A DNA stretch of 7,831 nt from Ignavibacteriaceae bacterium (GTDB lineage: Bacteria > Bacteroidota > Ignavibacteria > Ignavibacteriales > Ignavibacteriaceae), in assembly GCA_031292465.1 (NCBI GenBank), contig JARLHB010000569.1:1-7831 (forward strand). Reading direction: 5' to 3'. Made by a program: the position numbers and the translations under genes. Positions 6,360 through 7,831 of the stretch are shown piece after piece. Every line of letters starts with the position of its first letter. Positions within the stretch are counted from its first letter, which is position 1. The notes under the pieces are model-generated. The model was given only the letters and a program-made list of their open reading frames with translations, did not search any database and was not told the origin of the DNA.

Positions 6360-6489
6360 ACAATTAAAAAAATAATTTCATATCCGGATGTTTCTTTTGT
6401 GGTTCAAAAAATTATTGCAAAAATGCAGGATGATATTTCCTGGAATGTTTAGAAAATATTATAGGTTAAATCAGGTATCAGGTAATTAT

Positions 6490-7831
6490 ATGTTATATAA
6501 AAAACAATATATCGTTCTCTTACTATTTTGTTTAATGTCCTTATCCGCTAATGCTCAACAAAAATCTGAGGGCAAAATGCTTGAAAAGACATCATTCCAA
6601 ATCAGTCCGGGATGGAATGCTGCATTTGATGTACGTTCAGATATTGCAATGGTCTATGGTACCGGCGGCAATTTCAGCGAAAGGATTAAATCATGGCGCG
6701 ATCACGGTTATAATGTACAATTTATGACCGGTATTGCCTGGGGCGAATACCAGGATTATTTCCTGGGTGAATTTGACGGTAAAACTCATTGGGATGAAGG
6801 CCAGGTACAAAAAAATGGTGACGTTATTTGGCATGGTAAAAATGTTCCTTATATAGTACCAACTGATTCTTACCTTACTTATTTCAAATCTAAGATTAAA
6901 AAAGTAATAGACGAAGGCATTACAACAATCTACCTTGAAGAGCCGGAGTTCTGGGCAAGGTCCGGTTACAGTGAATCGTTTAAAACTGAATGGCAAAAAT
7001 ATTACGGATTCCCGTGGATGGCCCAGCATGAATCACCGGAAGCAACGTATCTTTCATCAAAACTTAAATACCATCTTTATTTTAATGCATTAAGTGAGGT
7101 ATTTAAATATGCGAAATCATACGGAGCAACTAAGGGATTAAGCATTAAATGTTTTGTCCCTACGCATTCATTGCTCAATTATTCTTCCTGGCAGATTGTA
7201 AGCCCTGAAGCCAGCCTTGCAAGCCTTCCGGATATGGACGGTTACATTGCGCAGGTATGGACGGGCACGGCAAGAGAGCCAAATTATTTTAACGGCGTAA
7301 AAAAGGAAAGGGTATTTGAGACAGCCTTTCTTGAATACGGCACAATGGAATCTATGACTGCACCAACCGGGCGAAAGATGTACTTTCTTACTGACCCGAT
7401 AGAAGACTGGCCGCGTACCTGGGATGATTATAAAATAAATTATCAAAAAACATTTACAGCGGAAATAATGTATCCTATGGTGGATAATTACGAAGTAATG
7501 CCGTGGCCAAGCCGAATTTACCTTGGTAAATTCAAGCTTGAGAACAATCCCGCGCCTCAGCCTATTTCACCCGCTTACGCAACTCAAATGCAGGTTATGG
7601 TAAATTCTCTTAATGATATGCCCCTGTCTTCAAACAGGATAAACGGCACAAAAGGCATTGGCGTTCTGCTCGGCAATTCAATGATGTTCCAACGTTTTCC
7701 CACACACAAAGGCTATAGCGATCCGCAATTATCAAATTTGTACGGTATGGTGCTGCCGCTCTTAAAACGCGGCGTTCCGGTTGAAATGGTACATATGGAA
7801 AATACAGGTTATGCTGAAACTTTGAAAAATA
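6490..7831 (+). CDS. Secreted probable glycoside hydrolase of unassigned family (3' end cut off)
   Basis: The first 447 codons of an exported protein are present, and the frame is still open at the right edge. Residues 1-22 form a signal peptide (KK n-region, LLLF core, ANA before Q23). The next 320 or so residues look like a (beta/alpha)8 barrel: early strand/helix pairs with FSERIKSWRDHGY, then TTIYLEEPEFW (145-155), whose E150, E151 or E153 could be the acid/base, and MVDNYEVMPWPSRIY (330-344), whose E335 is a candidate nucleophile. From about 388, GIGVLLGNSMMF and VLPLLKRGVPVEMVHMEN resemble the flavodoxin/amidotransferase-like domain that follows the barrel in GH42 and GH164. I do not recognise the exact family. 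AGG at 6480-6482 and the signal peptide favour this start; the frame is also open further upstream, with ATGs at 6388, 6430 and 6445. The mannosidase locus implies a glycosidase. Confidence 0.6.
   Translation, partial: MLYKKQYIVLLLFCLMSLSANAQQKSEGKMLEKTSFQISPGWNAAFDVRSDIAMVYGTGGNFSERIKSWRDHGYNVQFMTGIAWGEYQDYFLGEFDGKTHWDEGQVQKNGDVIWHGKNVPYIVPTDSYLTYFKSKIKKVIDEGITTIYLEEPEFWARSGYSESFKTEWQKYYGFPWMAQHESPEATYLSSKLKYHLYFNALSEVFKYAKSYGATKGLSIKCFVPTHSLLNYSSWQIVSPEASLASLPDMDGYIAQVWTGTAREPNYFNGVKKERVFETAFLEYGTMESMTAPTGRKMYFLTDPIEDWPRTWDDYKINYQKTFTAEIMYPMVDNYEVMPWPSRIYLGKFKLENNPAPQPISPAYATQMQVMVNSLNDMPLSSNRINGTKGIGVLLGNSMMFQRFPTHKGYSDPQLSNLYGMVLPLLKRGVPVEMVHMENTGYAETLKN

Noticed and set aside
6388..6489. 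An N-terminal extension of the last gene from ATG 6388, 6430 or 6445
   Set aside because: The frame is open, but an extension would place 15 to 34 residues before a well-formed signal peptide; the start at 6490 has AGG at a suitable distance.
6691..7446. Minus-strand open frames of 112 and 92 codons opposite the last gene
   Set aside because: The plus-strand frame is continuous for 447 codons with a signal peptide and barrel-like strands; the opposite frames look like shadows without domains or ribosome binding sites.

Overview
The window is AT-rich (roughly 60% A+T by eye). It carries only plus-strand genes: the last codons of one gene, four complete genes and one gene cut off by the right edge. 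All recognisable products concern glycan breakdown and sugar uptake. The family set (exported GH92 mannosidase, glycan-related lipoprotein, FHS-type sugar permease, ROK kinase) and the base composition suggest a bacterium of the Bacteroidota/Ignavibacteriota (FCB) group. Every complete gene is preceded by a GGAG- or AGGA-like ribosome binding site. Classical Bacteroidia rarely use these, so an Ignavibacteria/Chlorobi-like lineage is my preferred guess, but this is inference. No SusC/SusD pair, regulator gene, RNA gene, CRISPR array or insertion sequence is visible.

Layout: (1) 2-85, C-terminus of a sugar-porter MFS transporter. (2) 86-235, a very AT-rich promoter region with a 9-bp inverted repeat next to a TATAAT box. 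(3) 236-2548, a secreted GH92 alpha-mannosidase whose catalytic triad is in place. (4) 2549-2739, an intergenic region with a 52-bp near-perfect inverted repeat, a 13-bp motif that recurs inverted after the next gene, a short ACTA repeat, and a tight hairpin just before the next start. (5) 2740-3837, a lipoprotein that looks like a five-bladed beta-propeller glycosidase-like protein. (6) 3838-3958, a spacer with the second copy of the 13-bp motif. (7) 3959-5152, an FHS-family sugar permease, and 5172-6281, an unusual ROK sugar kinase, 19 bases apart and almost certainly one transcript. (8) 6282-6489, a spacer with overlapping short inverted repeats. (9) 6490-7831, the first 447 residues of an exported protein that looks like an unassigned TIM-barrel glycosidase followed by a flavodoxin-like domain.

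How they may work together (inference): the exported GH92 enzyme, perhaps with the propeller lipoprotein and the C-terminal unknown enzyme, would release mannose from mannan or N-glycan-like material. The FHS permease would carry the hexose through the inner membrane and the ROK protein would phosphorylate it. No mannose-6-phosphate isomerase lies in the window. The most unusual points are the ROK kinase that appears to have lost its whole zinc site, the two exported proteins that fit no family I can name with certainty, and several symmetrical intergenic sequences that could be operators or RNA structures.
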